Assembly (NCBI RefSeq): GCF_001613145.1
Contig: NZ_BDBU01000044.1
Location: 1-64,000, forward strand
Length of the DNA stretch: 64,000 bases
Direction: 5' to 3'
Source of the DNA: Nocardia jejuensis NBRC 103114
GTDB taxonomy: Bacteria > Actinomycetota > Actinomycetes > Mycobacteriales > Mycobacteriaceae
The notes under the pieces are model-generated. The model searched no databases. It was not told where the DNA came from and saw only the letters and a list, made by a program, of their open reading frames with translations. Of the stretch, positions 49,580 through 58,255 are shown one piece after another (position 1 is the stretch's first letter; each line of letters begins with the position of its first letter). A program made the translations under genes and the position numbers.

Positions 49580-50524
49580 ATGAACGATCACTGGGTTCAC
49601 GCTGGATCGGTGCTGACCTCCGCCTCTCACAGTCCGGCGACGCATCTGGCCGCCGAGATCTCCTCCCAGCCCGACCATTGGGTCCGGGCCGCGGCGATCG
49701 CCGCCGAGCACCGCGCGATCCTGCCCGCGGCGGGGGAGCGGGTCTGCGTAATCGGCTGCGGCACCTCGCTGTTCATGGCGCGGGCGTACGCCGCGCTGCG
49801 TGAACGGTCCGGACAGGGGCTCACCGACGCCTGGCCGGCGGGGCAGCCGCCCACCACTCGCGAGTACGACCGCGCGCTGGTGATCTGCCGCTCCGGCACC
49901 ACCACCGAGGTGATCGAGGCCATGCGCGCATTGCCCGGTGGGCTGGCGCGCACCGTGGTCTGTTCCAGCCCGGGTACGCCCGTGCTGGAACTCGGCGACG
50001 CCATCCTGATCGACTTCGCCGACGAGAAGTCCGTGGTGCAAACGCGATTCGCCACCACCACGCTCGCGATCCTGCGCAGCCACCTGGGGGAGGACCTGGC
50101 CCCGGTGATCGCCCAGGCCCGCGAGGTGCTCGCCGAAGACCCCGCACCGTCGCTCGCCGCCGTGCGCGACACCGAGCAGATCAGCTTCGCCGGAATGGGA
50201 TTCGCCGCCGCCCTGGCCGAGGAGGCGGCGCTCAAACTCCGCGAATCCTGCCAGCTGTGGACCGAGTCCTACCTCGCCACCGAATACCGGCACGGCCCCA
50301 TCAGCATTGCCGCGCCCGGCCGGGTCGTCTGGGGATTCGGCTCGCTCCCAGCCGGTTTCGCCGAGGCGGTCGCCGCCACCGGTGCGCACCTGGAGCACCG
50401 CCGGATCGATCCCATGGCCGAGCTGATCCGAGTCCACCGGCTCTGCGTCCTGCGCGCCGCGGATCGTGGTCTGGACCCCGACCACCCCCGCGGCCTCACC
50501 CGCTCGGTAGTCCTGGACTCCTGA
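49580..50524 (+). CDS. SIS-domain sugar isomerase/deaminase (AgaS-like)
   Basis: This 314-residue protein has two SIS domains and no glutaminase domain. It starts with the AgaS/GlmS-type LAAEISSQPDHWVRAAAIAA. SIS 1 shows VCVIGCGTSLFMARAYAAL and ALVICRSGTTTEVIEAM. SIS 2 has LAEEAALKLRESCQLWTESY-LATEYRHGPI. AgaS enzymes deaminate and isomerise galactosamine-6-P to tagatose-6-P; GlcN-6-P deaminase activity is the alternative. The ATG at 49580 lacks a ribosome-binding site and follows TAAATT by 4 nt, so leaderless initiation is likely. Confidence 0.82.
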   Translation: MNDHWVHAGSVLTSASHSPATHLAAEISSQPDHWVRAAAIAAEHRAILPAAGERVCVIGCGTSLFMARAYAALRERSGQGLTDAWPAGQPPTTREYDRALVICRSGTTTEVIEAMRALPGGLARTVVCSSPGTPVLELGDAILIDFADEKSVVQTRFATTTLAILRSHLGEDLAPVIAQAREVLAEDPAPSLAAVRDTEQISFAGMGFAAALAEEAALKLRESCQLWTESYLATEYRHGPISIAAPGRVVWGFGSLPAGFAEAVAATGAHLEHRRIDPMAELIRVHRLCVLRAADRGLDPDHPRGLTRSVVLDS

Positions 50525-50801
50525 GTGAATCGCGGTGCACCCCAACGCGACGGACGATCCCGCGCCCCGGCGAGCCTCGATGCGTCCACACGCGGTCGGC
50601 CGTCCCGATGCTCGGCGGCGTCCCCGGTCCGCCGATCCGCTCGTCGAGTCGGCGGGCGAGTGGTCGCCGGTGCGCTCCCGGCCGGACGGCGCTGTCTCCC
50701 ATCGTCTTCCGGCGCCGGTAGAGATGCCGTCAGACCCTGATGACCTGCGACTTCCCCGAAATCCCCCTGCGCCGGGGAAGCGCACGGCGGAGACTCTCGG
50801 G

Positions 50802-51740
50802 ATGAGTTCGAAACCACCCGCCGCGGTCTCGGAGCGGGCACTCGTGCTGGGCATGGACGTCGGCGGTACCACGATCAAGGCCGAGATCAGCGATGACGCG
50901 GGCACGGTGCTGGCCGCCGGGGCGGTGCCGACGCCGCCCGGGGAGGCCGCGTTCGACGCGATGCTCGACCTCGGTGACAGCCTGCTCGACGAACTGAGCG
51001 CGGCGGACAGGTCGCGTATCGAACGCGCCGCGGTGCTGCTACCGGGTCTGGTCGATTCGGTGAGGTCGATAGCCGTGTTCAGCAGCAACGTCGGCTGGCG
51101 AAACGTGACGATAGGCAGTCGATTCACCGACCGCTGGCAGGTGCCGGTCCTGATCGATCACGATGTGGCCGCCGCGGGCTGGGCAGAATGGCGGTTCGGG
51201 GCGGGGCGTGATCGCGACACCGTGTGCGTGATCGTCATCGGGACCGGAATCAGCGGAACCCTCTCGGTGGCAGGCAAATTCGTTCGCGGTGCACTCGGTC
51301 AGGCGGGCGAATACGGCCACATCCCCGTTCGCCACGACGGGATGCTCTGCCCCTGCGGCAATATCGGCTGCGTGGAGACCGTGGCGTCGGCCGCCAACAT
51401 CGCACGCACCTACGCGCTGCGCACGGGCACCGAATGCCGCAGCGCCGCAACAGTCTTCGCGCGCTCGGACACCGATCCTCAGGCCCGGGCCGTGATCGCC
51501 GACGCCATGGACGCGCTCGCCGACGGGCTGACCGGCGTGATCCACGCGGTATGCCCCGAGCTGATCGTGCTCGGCGGCGGGCTGGCCGGTGCGGGCGCCG
51601 CCCTGACCGACGCCCTGCACCAGGCCCTCACCGCCCGCCTGCGGGTGGTGCCGGTACCGGAAGTCGCAATCGGCGCCTTCGGCCCCCGCGCTGGTCTGGC
51701 CGGGGCCGCCCTGCTCGCGCGCCACGGAGCCCTGTCATGA
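50802..51740 (+). CDS. ROK-family sugar kinase
   Basis: This 312-residue kinase has the ATP site VLGMDVGGTTIKAEI, the sugar-binding segment VPVLIDHDVAAAGWAEWRFG, the zinc motif PCGNIGCVETVAS (CxCGxxGCxE) and the second phosphate site IVLGGGLAGAGAAL. ROK kinases phosphorylate hexoses or N-acetylhexosamines; in this cluster GalNAc or GlcNAc is expected because the importer is an ABC type that delivers unphosphorylated sugar. The ATG at 50802 has GGAGA upstream. The 277 bp before it hold an open in-frame extension that I do not call. Confidence 0.88.
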   Translation: MSSKPPAAVSERALVLGMDVGGTTIKAEISDDAGTVLAAGAVPTPPGEAAFDAMLDLGDSLLDELSAADRSRIERAAVLLPGLVDSVRSIAVFSSNVGWRNVTIGSRFTDRWQVPVLIDHDVAAAGWAEWRFGAGRDRDTVCVIVIGTGISGTLSVAGKFVRGALGQAGEYGHIPVRHDGMLCPCGNIGCVETVASAANIARTYALRTGTECRSAATVFARSDTDPQARAVIADAMDALADGLTGVIHAVCPELIVLGGGLAGAGAALTDALHQALTARLRVVPVPEVAIGAFGPRAGLAGAALLARHGALS

Positions 51741-51955
51741 CCGCGGTTCCGCGACTGGTCGCGGGCGGCCCGCCACATGGGGGCGGCGAGCCGCCGGAGG
51801 TGCGAATCGAGGCAATGATCGATGAGAGGCGCCTGGTCGTCCCCCGTGGAGTGGACAGACCACGGGGCCTGGGCGTTGGTGGGCCGGGCGGGTATCGGAA
51901 CCGCCGAATGGTCGACGATTCGGCGGTGCGCCCGGGGTTCGGAGCGACGGCGTGA
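51737..51955 (+). CDS. 72-codon ORF linking ROK kinase and nagA (doubtful)
   Basis: The frame begins with an ATGA overlap at the ROK stop and ends with a GTGA overlap at the nagA start, so it would be coupled at both ends. The product (MTAVPRLVAGGPPHGGG start, PGFGATA end) is Gly/Arg/Pro-rich with no recognisable domain and weaker G/C-ending codon preference than its neighbours. It may be chance; kept because of its two exact junctions. Confidence 0.25.
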   Translation: MTAVPRLVAGGPPHGGGEPPEVRIEAMIDERRLVVPRGVDRPRGLGVGGPGGYRNRRMVDDSAVRPGFGATA

Positions 51956-53133
51956 TCGGGTCCGCGGGGGATCGGGGACGTGGCGCCGAGGTGCATGTGC
52001 GGGGACGGATCGTGTCGCCCGCACATGTGGTCGAGGACGGCGTGGTGTCGATCTCGGGGGAGCGGGTGACGGCTGTGTCCGGGCTCGCGGAATGGGCTGC
52101 GAGGCACGAGAAGTCGGATCTTCCCGCCCCCGTGGGGACGGTTCTACCCGGGCTGGTGGATATCCACAATCACGGTGGGGCGGGGTGTCGGTTCGACACG
52201 GTGGATCACGAACAGGCGGCGGGGGCGGCCGCGTATCACCGGTCGAGGGGGACGACGACGGTGCTGGCGGGGATCGTGACCGCGGCGGCGCAGGACATGG
52301 TTTCGCAGGTGGGGGCGTTGCGAGAGTTGGCGCAGGACGGGGTGATCGGGGGGATTCACGCCGAGGGGCCGTTTCTGTCGGGGGCACGCTGTGGAGCGCA
52401 GGATCCTCGATATCTGGTGGATCCCGATCCGCGGCTGGCACGGCGGCTGGTCGAGGCCGGGGGAGGGCACCTTCGCGTGATGACCATGGCTCCGGAGCGG
52501 ACCGGGTTCGCGGCGGTGGCCGGCATGCTGGCCGATCACGGCGTGACGGTGTCGCTCGGGCACAGCGACGCCGAGTTCGCGGTGTTCCGGGAGGCATTGT
52601 CGCCCACGGGGATCGCTCGCTCGGTGACGCATCTCGGGAACGGTATGCCGCCGCTGCATCATCGGGCGGCGGGGCCGGTGGGGGCCGCATTGGCCGCTGC
52701 CGCACGGGGGTTCGCGACAGTCGAGTTGATCGGAGACGGGGTGCATACGGATGCGGGATTCGGTGCGATGGTGTTCGCGGCCGCACGGGAGCGGGTGGCG
52801 CTGGTGACCGATGCCATGCAGGCGGCGGGAATGCCGGACGGGCGCTATCGGCTGGGACCGCAGGAGGTGACGGTCAGCGCCGGGGTGGCCCGGGTGGCGA
52901 GCGGTTCGATCGCCGGCGGAACCTCGGACCTGCTGCGATGCCTGGCCTGGGCGGTGCGGGAATGCGGTGTGCCGCTGGCGGACGCGGTGCGCGCGGCGAC
53001 GCTGACGCCCGCACTCACCGCCGGACTCACCGACGTCGGAGACCTGAGGTCCGGGGGATACGCGGACCTCGTCGTGGTCGACGACGAGCTGAGACTGCGT
53101 CAGGTCATGCGTCGAGGGCGGTGGCTGCGGTGA
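51952..53133 (+). CDS. nagA: N-acetylglucosamine/galactosamine-6-phosphate deacetylase
   Basis: This 393-residue amidohydrolase carries the NagA signatures: LPGLVDIHNHGGAG (HxH metal motif), GIHAEGPFLSGARCGAQDPR, TVSLGHSDAEF, SVTHLGNGMPPLHHR, ELIGDGVHTD and LVTDAMQAAGMPDG (catalytic Asp). It removes the acetyl group from N-acetylhexosamine-6-P. THLGNGM replaces the more usual THLFNAM, a substitution possibly relevant to GlcNAc versus GalNAc preference. Start GTG 51952; its stop overlaps the kinase start. Confidence 0.92.
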   Translation: MIGSAGDRGRGAEVHVRGRIVSPAHVVEDGVVSISGERVTAVSGLAEWAARHEKSDLPAPVGTVLPGLVDIHNHGGAGCRFDTVDHEQAAGAAAYHRSRGTTTVLAGIVTAAAQDMVSQVGALRELAQDGVIGGIHAEGPFLSGARCGAQDPRYLVDPDPRLARRLVEAGGGHLRVMTMAPERTGFAAVAGMLADHGVTVSLGHSDAEFAVFREALSPTGIARSVTHLGNGMPPLHHRAAGPVGAALAAAARGFATVELIGDGVHTDAGFGAMVFAAARERVALVTDAMQAAGMPDGRYRLGPQEVTVSAGVARVASGSIAGGTSDLLRCLAWAVRECGVPLADAVRAATLTPALTAGLTDVGDLRSGGYADLVVVDDELRLRQVMRRGRWLR

Positions 53134-54092
53134 TCCTGACCGTGACCATGAACCCCGCGTACGACGTCACCTATCGCTTGAACAGCTTCGAACACGGTGT
53201 GGTGCAGCGCGTCTCGGTGGTCGAGCAGCGCGCGGGCGGCAAGGGGATCAACGTCTGCCGGGTTCTCAACAGTCTGGGCATCCACTCGGTGGCAACGGGA
53301 TTCGCCGATCTCGACTTCGCCGACGAAGCCGAACGCGAGATGCCCGTCGATTTCGTGCACGCGCTGCCCTGGATCCGCCGCACCCTCGTGATCAGCGAGG
53401 CGGACGGGACGACGACCGGGCTCTGGGAACCGGGGGCGGCGCTGCGGGGTTCGGCGCCGGTGGAGCGGCTCAAGACGCGGATCGCGGCGCTGCTGCCCCG
53501 GGCCAGTGGTGTGGTGATCTCGGGGTCGCGGCCGCCGGGCGCGGGCCCGGACCTGCCCGCCGAACTCGCGCGTGCGGCGGTGGCGGCCGGGTTGCCGGTC
53601 ATCTGCGATGTGGACGGCGACGCGCTGCCGGTGGCGGCGCGGGTGCCGGGCGTGATCATCATGCCCAACGCCGATGAGCTGCGGGCGCTCACCGGCGCAT
53701 CGCCGCGCACGCCCGCCGATGTGGTGGCTGCCGTGCGGCCGCTGCTCGCCGGTGGCGCGGGTGCGGTGATCGCCACCCGGGGCGCGGACGGCATGGTGGC
53801 GGTCACCGCGGCCGGAGCATGGTCGGCATGCCTGCCGGAACCGGTGGTCGGTAATCCCACCGGAGCGGGAGATGCCGCAGCCGCGGCGGTCATCTCCGGA
53901 CTCGCGGGAGTATCGAAAACCCCTGCCGCCATTTCGAATTGGCCCGCCGTACTGGCGGATGCCGTAGCCACCTCCGCCGCGGCCGTCGCCATGCCCCTGG
54001 CGGGGGAGATCGACCACGCACTGCGCACCCGTCTGGCTCGGCTCGTCCGGGTGGAACCCGTGCGTGCGTCGCAGACCCGGGAGAGCCCATGA
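53130..54092 (+). CDS. PfkB-family phosphosugar kinase (LacC/FruK type), copy 1
   Basis: This 320-residue kinase opens ILTVTMNPAYDVTYRLNSFE, has the PfkB signature GGKGINVCRVLNSLG, a GSRPPG block and the ATP/catalytic motif GNPTGAGDAAAAA. LacC/FruK-type PfkB enzymes phosphorylate tagatose-6-P or fructose-1-P. Given AgaS and the class II aldolase, tagatose-6-P to tagatose-1,6-bisphosphate is the expected step. GTG at 53130 overlaps the nagA stop; its own stop overlaps the aldolase ATG. It is paralogous to the gene at 55023. Confidence 0.88.
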   Translation: MILTVTMNPAYDVTYRLNSFEHGVVQRVSVVEQRAGGKGINVCRVLNSLGIHSVATGFADLDFADEAEREMPVDFVHALPWIRRTLVISEADGTTTGLWEPGAALRGSAPVERLKTRIAALLPRASGVVISGSRPPGAGPDLPAELARAAVAAGLPVICDVDGDALPVAARVPGVIIMPNADELRALTGASPRTPADVVAAVRPLLAGGAGAVIATRGADGMVAVTAAGAWSACLPEPVVGNPTGAGDAAAAAVISGLAGVSKTPAAISNWPAVLADAVATSAAAVAMPLAGEIDHALRTRLARLVRVEPVRASQTRESP

Positions 54093-54931
54093 CCCTGACC
54101 GCTGTCCCGAAACTGATCGAGCTGGCCAGACCGGGTGGGCTCGGCGCCTTCAATGTGGTGGCATTGGAACACGCGGAGGCCATCGCGGCCGCTGCGGAGG
54201 CGGTGAGAAGTCCTGCGATTCTTCAAATTTCGCAGAACACGGTGAAGTATCACGGCGGTCTCCGGCCCCTGGCGCGCGCCTGCCTGCAGATCGCGCAGGA
54301 CAGCACGGCCGAACTGGCGGTGCATCTGGATCACGCCAAGGACACCGAATTGATCAGGGAGGCAGTCGAACTCGGCATCACCTCGGTGATGTACGACGGG
54401 TCGGCGCTGGATTATCGGCAGAACGTCGTCACCACGGCCCTGATCACCCGCTGGTGTCACGAGCGGAACGTCTTCGTGGAGGCCGAGCTCGGCGAGGTCG
54501 GCGGCAAGGATGGTGCGCACGCACCGGGCGTGCGCACCGATCCCGCGGAGGGGGCCGAGTTCACGGCCGCCACCGGAGTGGACGCGCTGGCGGTGGCGGT
54601 CGGCTCCACCCATGCGATGGCGGTGCGTTCGGCCGAACTGGACGACGATCTCATCGCCCGGCTGGCAGCGCGGATACCGGTGCCGCTGGTACTGCACGGT
54701 TCCTCCGGAGTCCCCGACGAGGGGTTGCGCTCGGCGATTCGGCACGGCATGGTCAAGGTCAATATCGGCACCAGACTCAATATCGCCCTGACCGATGCGG
54801 TGCGTGCGGCCCTGAGCCACTCGCCCGCGATGACCGATCCACGAAAGTATCTGGGGCCCGGCAGGGCGGGAATCCAGCGCGACGTAGAGCATCATCTGCG
54901 GGTACTCGCCGACTGCGAAAAACAGCGGTAA
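54089..54931 (+). CDS. Class II ketose-bisphosphate aldolase (tagatose type)
   Basis: This 280-residue zinc aldolase has GAFNVVALEHAEAIAAAAEA, ELAVHLDHAKDTELIREAVE (catalytic Asp and zinc His), EAELGEVGGKDG, the phosphate segment VAVGSTHAMA, LVLHGSSGVPDEGL and MVKVNIGTRLN. Length and the short loops match GatY/KbaY-type tagatose-bisphosphate aldolase rather than the longer glycolytic FbaA. It would yield glyceraldehyde-3-P and DHAP, completing the pathway. ATGA overlap with the kinase. Confidence 0.88.
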   Translation: MTLTAVPKLIELARPGGLGAFNVVALEHAEAIAAAAEAVRSPAILQISQNTVKYHGGLRPLARACLQIAQDSTAELAVHLDHAKDTELIREAVELGITSVMYDGSALDYRQNVVTTALITRWCHERNVFVEAELGEVGGKDGAHAPGVRTDPAEGAEFTAATGVDALAVAVGSTHAMAVRSAELDDDLIARLAARIPVPLVLHGSSGVPDEGLRSAIRHGMVKVNIGTRLNIALTDAVRAALSHSPAMTDPRKYLGPGRAGIQRDVEHHLRVLADCEKQR

Positions 54932-55022
54932 TAACGCGAAATCCCTGCCTTTTAAACCCTTTTCGATGCCGTTCGTGCATTCGAGGGTTGCATCCGATCG
55001 CTCGGCGTGCAGAGTGGTACTG

Positions 55023-55967
55023 GTGATCCTCACCGTGACCATGAACCCCGCCTACGACATGACCTACCGGGTCGAGCATTTCGAGCGGGGACGGGAGCAT
55101 CGGGTCCGGTCGGTGGATCAGCGCCTCGGCGGCCGCGGCATCAATGTCACCAGGGTGCTCAATCAACTGGGCAAGTATGCCCGGGCGACCGGATTCTCCG
55201 ATCACTCCTTCGCGGCCGCGGCCGAGCTGGAGATGCCGGTCGACTTCGTGCACGCGCTGCCGTGGGTGCGGCGCACGGTGGTGATCAGCGAATCGGACGA
55301 CGGCACCGCCACCGCGCTGTGGGAGCCCGGCCCGCGCATCTCCGAACCGCACGCCATCGATCAGCTGCGGGTGCGAGTCGGCGGAATGCTCTCGGATATG
55401 AACGGACTGGTGATAGCGGGCTCGCTGCCCGTCGGTGTCGGGCCGAGCCTGCCCGCGGAACTGGCCCGCACCGCCCTGGACGCCGGCGTGCCGACCGTGT
55501 GCGACGTGGACGGTCCCGCGCTGGAGCTGGCTGCGCGGGTGCCGGGCATCGTTCTCACCCCGAACATCGAGGAGCTCGAACGCCTCACCGGCCGACCCGC
55601 CACCACCGTCCCGGAGATTCTGGCCGCGGTGGAACCGATCATCGCCGGTGGCGTGGGCGCGGTCATCGTCACCCGCGGCGGCCTCGGCATGGTCGCGGTC
55701 ACCGCGACGCGGGCCTTCTCCGCGGCCCTGCCCGAACCCCTCGCGGGCAATCCCACCGGCGCCGGGGACGCCGCGGTGGCCGCCATCGCCGCCGCCTTCG
55801 CCGCGGACTCCGATCCGGACTGGACCGCGCTGCTGGTGGATGCCGTCGCCACGTCGGCCGCCGCCGTGGTCATTCCGGTCGCGGGTGAGATCGACCATGT
55901 GCTGCGCGAACGGCTGCTTCCGACGGTCCTGGTGAGCGAACTCGAATCGGCCGCCGTGCGACCCTGA
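55023..55967 (+). CDS. PfkB-family phosphosugar kinase, copy 2
   Basis: This 314-residue kinase is clearly a duplicate of the gene at 53130, with more than half of residues identical by eye, including VDFVHALPWVRRTVVISE and EPLAGNPTGAGDAAVAA. Differences include GGRGINV for GGKGINV in the PfkB signature and a standard GSLPVG block in place of GSRPPG. GTG 55023 matches the start of copy 1; a TG-rich 91-bp gap separates it from the aldolase. A hairpin (TGATCCGG / CCGGATCA arms) overlaps its stop. It may act on a different ketose phosphate. Confidence 0.86.
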   Translation: MILTVTMNPAYDMTYRVEHFERGREHRVRSVDQRLGGRGINVTRVLNQLGKYARATGFSDHSFAAAAELEMPVDFVHALPWVRRTVVISESDDGTATALWEPGPRISEPHAIDQLRVRVGGMLSDMNGLVIAGSLPVGVGPSLPAELARTALDAGVPTVCDVDGPALELAARVPGIVLTPNIEELERLTGRPATTVPEILAAVEPIIAGGVGAVIVTRGGLGMVAVTATRAFSAALPEPLAGNPTGAGDAAVAAIAAAFAADSDPDWTALLVDAVATSAAAVVIPVAGEIDHVLRERLLPTVLVSELESAAVRP

Positions 55968-56111
55968 TCCGGGACGCTCCCGAACCCCGGCACGCATCCG
56001 GATCAGGACGCCGTCGCCGGTGCGCCGGAGCACTTCATCGGCGTGTCGCCCGTACCTCAGCCTCGGCGTGGTGACGTCGTTGCCGCTGGTGGGGGCGGTA
56101 GGGTCGGGGCG

Positions 56112-56519
56112 ATGTCGGACGTTGGGATTCCGCCCGATCAGGGGTCGGGCGTGGACGACAGTTACCGAATGCCGCGTGCGGTGCGAGCGGCACAGATCGT
56201 CGCTGTGCTGATGGCCGTGATCGGGGCGCTGTGCGTGGCGTCCTCGGGATGGTTGCTCGGCGGACGGTCGGCGCTCATGACGGCGGTGCCCTTCCTGCCC
56301 GGATTCCTGCTCGGACTGGTGGCCCTGACCTTTCGCTCGGTCGGGCAGTCGGTGCGCATCGGCGCGATTCTCGTCGCGGCGCTGAACATGCTCTGGACCG
56401 TGCCGTCGATCACCGACGGGCATCCGCCCGGTCCGCTGGGACCGCTCAGTTCACTCGTGGTGATCGTGCTGCTGTTCCGCCGGGAAGCCAGGGACTGGTT
56501 CGAACCCGCCGGCTGGTGA
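56112..56519 (+). CDS. Small membrane protein, unknown function
   Basis: This 135-residue protein has three to four predicted membrane segments (AAQIVAVLMAVIGALCVASS, AVPFLPGFLLGLVALTF, IGAILVAALNMLWTVPS, LSSLVVIVLLFRR). The ATG at 56112 has GGGGCG just upstream. It lies between the second PfkB gene and the ABC operon. Not recognised. Confidence 0.65.
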   Translation: MSDVGIPPDQGSGVDDSYRMPRAVRAAQIVAVLMAVIGALCVASSGWLLGGRSALMTAVPFLPGFLLGLVALTFRSVGQSVRIGAILVAALNMLWTVPSITDGHPPGPLGPLSSLVVIVLLFRREARDWFEPAGW

Positions 56520-56543
56520 GTGAAGGCAACTTTCGAGCACCGT

Positions 56544-56587
56544 CTCACCGGGGGTTGTGTGCGTACTCACCGGGGGCAGTGCGCGTA
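56544..56587 (+). repeat. 22-bp direct tandem repeat
   Basis: Two adjacent 22-bp units, both beginning CTCACCGGGGG and ending TGCGTA/CGCGTA, differ at 3 positions. They lie about 90-130 nt before the ABC ATPase start, a plausible place for an activator or repressor site. Confidence 0.55.
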
Positions 56588-56675
56588 ACAGGATTCGCCG
56601 TCACCCGTAACCGCCGTGAAATCTTCTCCGCCGATTCGCAATCTCGGTGCAATTCCCGGCTCCTACTGTGAGCCT

Positions 56676-57482
56676 ATGAGTTCGGACGTCGCCCCCGGGG
56701 GAACAGGCATTCACATCAGTGGGCTGAGCAAGACCTTCCGTTCGGGCCGGCGCACCGTGCAAGCCCTGGACGCGGTGGATCTGCACACCAGGGAGGGCGC
56801 GTTCCTGTCCCTGCTCGGTCCGTCCGGCTGCGGGAAATCGACGATTCTGCGGATCCTCGCCGGACTCGACACCCCGAGCACCGGCACCGCGCGGATCAAC
56901 GGCGAGACGCCGGCGGAACTGCGCCGGCGGCACGAATTCGGGATCGCGTTCCAGGACTCGGCGCTATTGCCCTGGCGCACTGTGGAATCCAATATCAAAC
57001 TGCCGCTGCAGGTCGCCGGGCTGCCCGCCGATCCCGGTCTCGTCGCCGACCTGATCGCGCTGGTCGGGCTCGAGGGATTCGAGAAGGCCAAACCGGCGCA
57101 ACTGTCCGGCGGTATGCGACAACGGGTGTCGATCGCGCGCGCCCTCGCGGTGAAGCCGAAGATCCTGCTGCTGGACGAACCCTTCGGCGCCCTCGACGAC
57201 ATGACGCGCCAGCGGCTCAATCTCGAACTGCTGCGGATCTGGACCGAGAAGCCGGCCACCACCCTCATGGTCACGCACGGCATCGCCGAGGCGGTGTTCC
57301 TGTCCGACGTGGTGGCGGTCATGAGCCCGCGACCGGGGCGCGTGGTGGAGGTCGTCGACATCGACCTGCCGCGCCCGCGCACCCCGGAAATGATGCGCAC
57401 CACCGAGTTCCACAAGCTGCACGACTACCTCTCGGAACTGCTGTTCGGTCGCAGTGGACGAGACGGGGTGGCGACACGATGA
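56676..57482 (+). CDS. Nitrate/sulfonate/THI5-type ABC importer ATPase
   Basis: This 268-residue ATPase of the SsuB/TauB family has Walker A GPSGCGKST, Q-loop FQDSALLPWRTVESNI, signature QLSGGMRQRVSIARAL, Walker B LLLDEPFGALDDMTRQ and VTHGIAEAVFLSDVVAVMS. ATG at 56676; a TACTGT 6 nt upstream suggests a leaderless start. It is coupled to two permeases (4-nt and 1-nt overlaps). The fourth component, the binding protein, lies at 60602 behind a reversed lipase gene. Confidence 0.92.
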   Translation: MSSDVAPGGTGIHISGLSKTFRSGRRTVQALDAVDLHTREGAFLSLLGPSGCGKSTILRILAGLDTPSTGTARINGETPAELRRRHEFGIAFQDSALLPWRTVESNIKLPLQVAGLPADPGLVADLIALVGLEGFEKAKPAQLSGGMRQRVSIARALAVKPKILLLDEPFGALDDMTRQRLNLELLRIWTEKPATTLMVTHGIAEAVFLSDVVAVMSPRPGRVVEVVDIDLPRPRTPEMMRTTEFHKLHDYLSELLFGRSGRDGVATR

Positions 57483-58255
57483 ACGGGAGCGCCGTGCGAG
57501 AACGACTGTCACCGCGAAGGCTCGGCGGGCTGACCGGAATCGCCGCGCTGCTGGCGGTGTGGGCGCTACTGGCCGCGCTGCACGTCGCGGGCGGCACCGT
57601 GCCCGGACCCTGGCAGGTGCTGCACACCATGTACACCGACGGATGGGCGCTCTACGGCCCCAATTTCGAGATCACCGCCAAGGGCGCGCTGCAGGGCTTC
57701 GTCTGGGGCAACACGCTGGCCATCGTGCTCGCGGTGCTGGTGGTGTTGATTCCGCCGATCGAAATGCTGGTCACGCAGCTGGCCATCCTGAGCTATTGCA
57801 CGCCGCTGCTGGCGCTCGGGCCGATCATCCTGGTGGTGTTCGGCGGGCGGACGCCGACGGTGTTCCTGGCGGCCATGTACTGCTTCTTTCCCACCATGGT
57901 CGGCACGGTGTCGGGGCTGCGCTCCGCCGATCGCACCAGCCTCGATCTGATTCGCGCGTACGGCGGCGGCCGATGGGAGCGGCTGCGCCGGGTGCAGTTG
58001 ATCTCCGCGCTGCCGAACACCTTGGCCGCCTTGAAGATCGCCGCACCCTCCGCGGTGCTGGGCGCGATCATCGGCGAGTACCTGGGTGGCGTGGACAGCG
58101 GGATCGGGGTCGCGTTGACGGCCGCGCAGACCGCGTACAACGTGCCGCGCACCTGGGGAATGGCGCTGGCCGCGGCCGCGCTGGCCGGACTCGGATACGC
58201 GCTGGTCGCGTTGGTCGCGCGGGTGGCGCTGCCGTGGGCTCGGGCGGAGGCGTGA
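57479..58255 (+). CDS. ABC permease (SsuC-like), first
   Basis: This 258-residue permease contains ITAKGALQGFVWGNTLAIVL, PPIEMLVTQLAILSYCTPLL, LGPIILVVFGGRTPTVFLAA and the EAA-like LIRAYGGGRWERLRRVQLIS-ALP. It has six hydrophobic segments. The start overlaps the ATPase stop. Two unlike permeases in one system imply a heterodimeric channel. Confidence 0.9.
   Translation: MNGSAVRERLSPRRLGGLTGIAALLAVWALLAALHVAGGTVPGPWQVLHTMYTDGWALYGPNFEITAKGALQGFVWGNTLAIVLAVLVVLIPPIEMLVTQLAILSYCTPLLALGPIILVVFGGRTPTVFLAAMYCFFPTMVGTVSGLRSADRTSLDLIRAYGGGRWERLRRVQLISALPNTLAALKIAAPSAVLGAIIGEYLGGVDSGIGVALTAAQTAYNVPRTWGMALAAAALAGLGYALVALVARVALPWARAEA

Noticed and set aside
51741..51951. Reading the ROK-nagA gap as a promoter
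   Set aside because: No -10/-35 pair seen; a coupled frame spans the gap instead.
56520..56675. TPP riboswitch before the THI5-type importer
   Set aside because: Looked for the conserved CUGAGA and GGGUGC-type blocks and found none.
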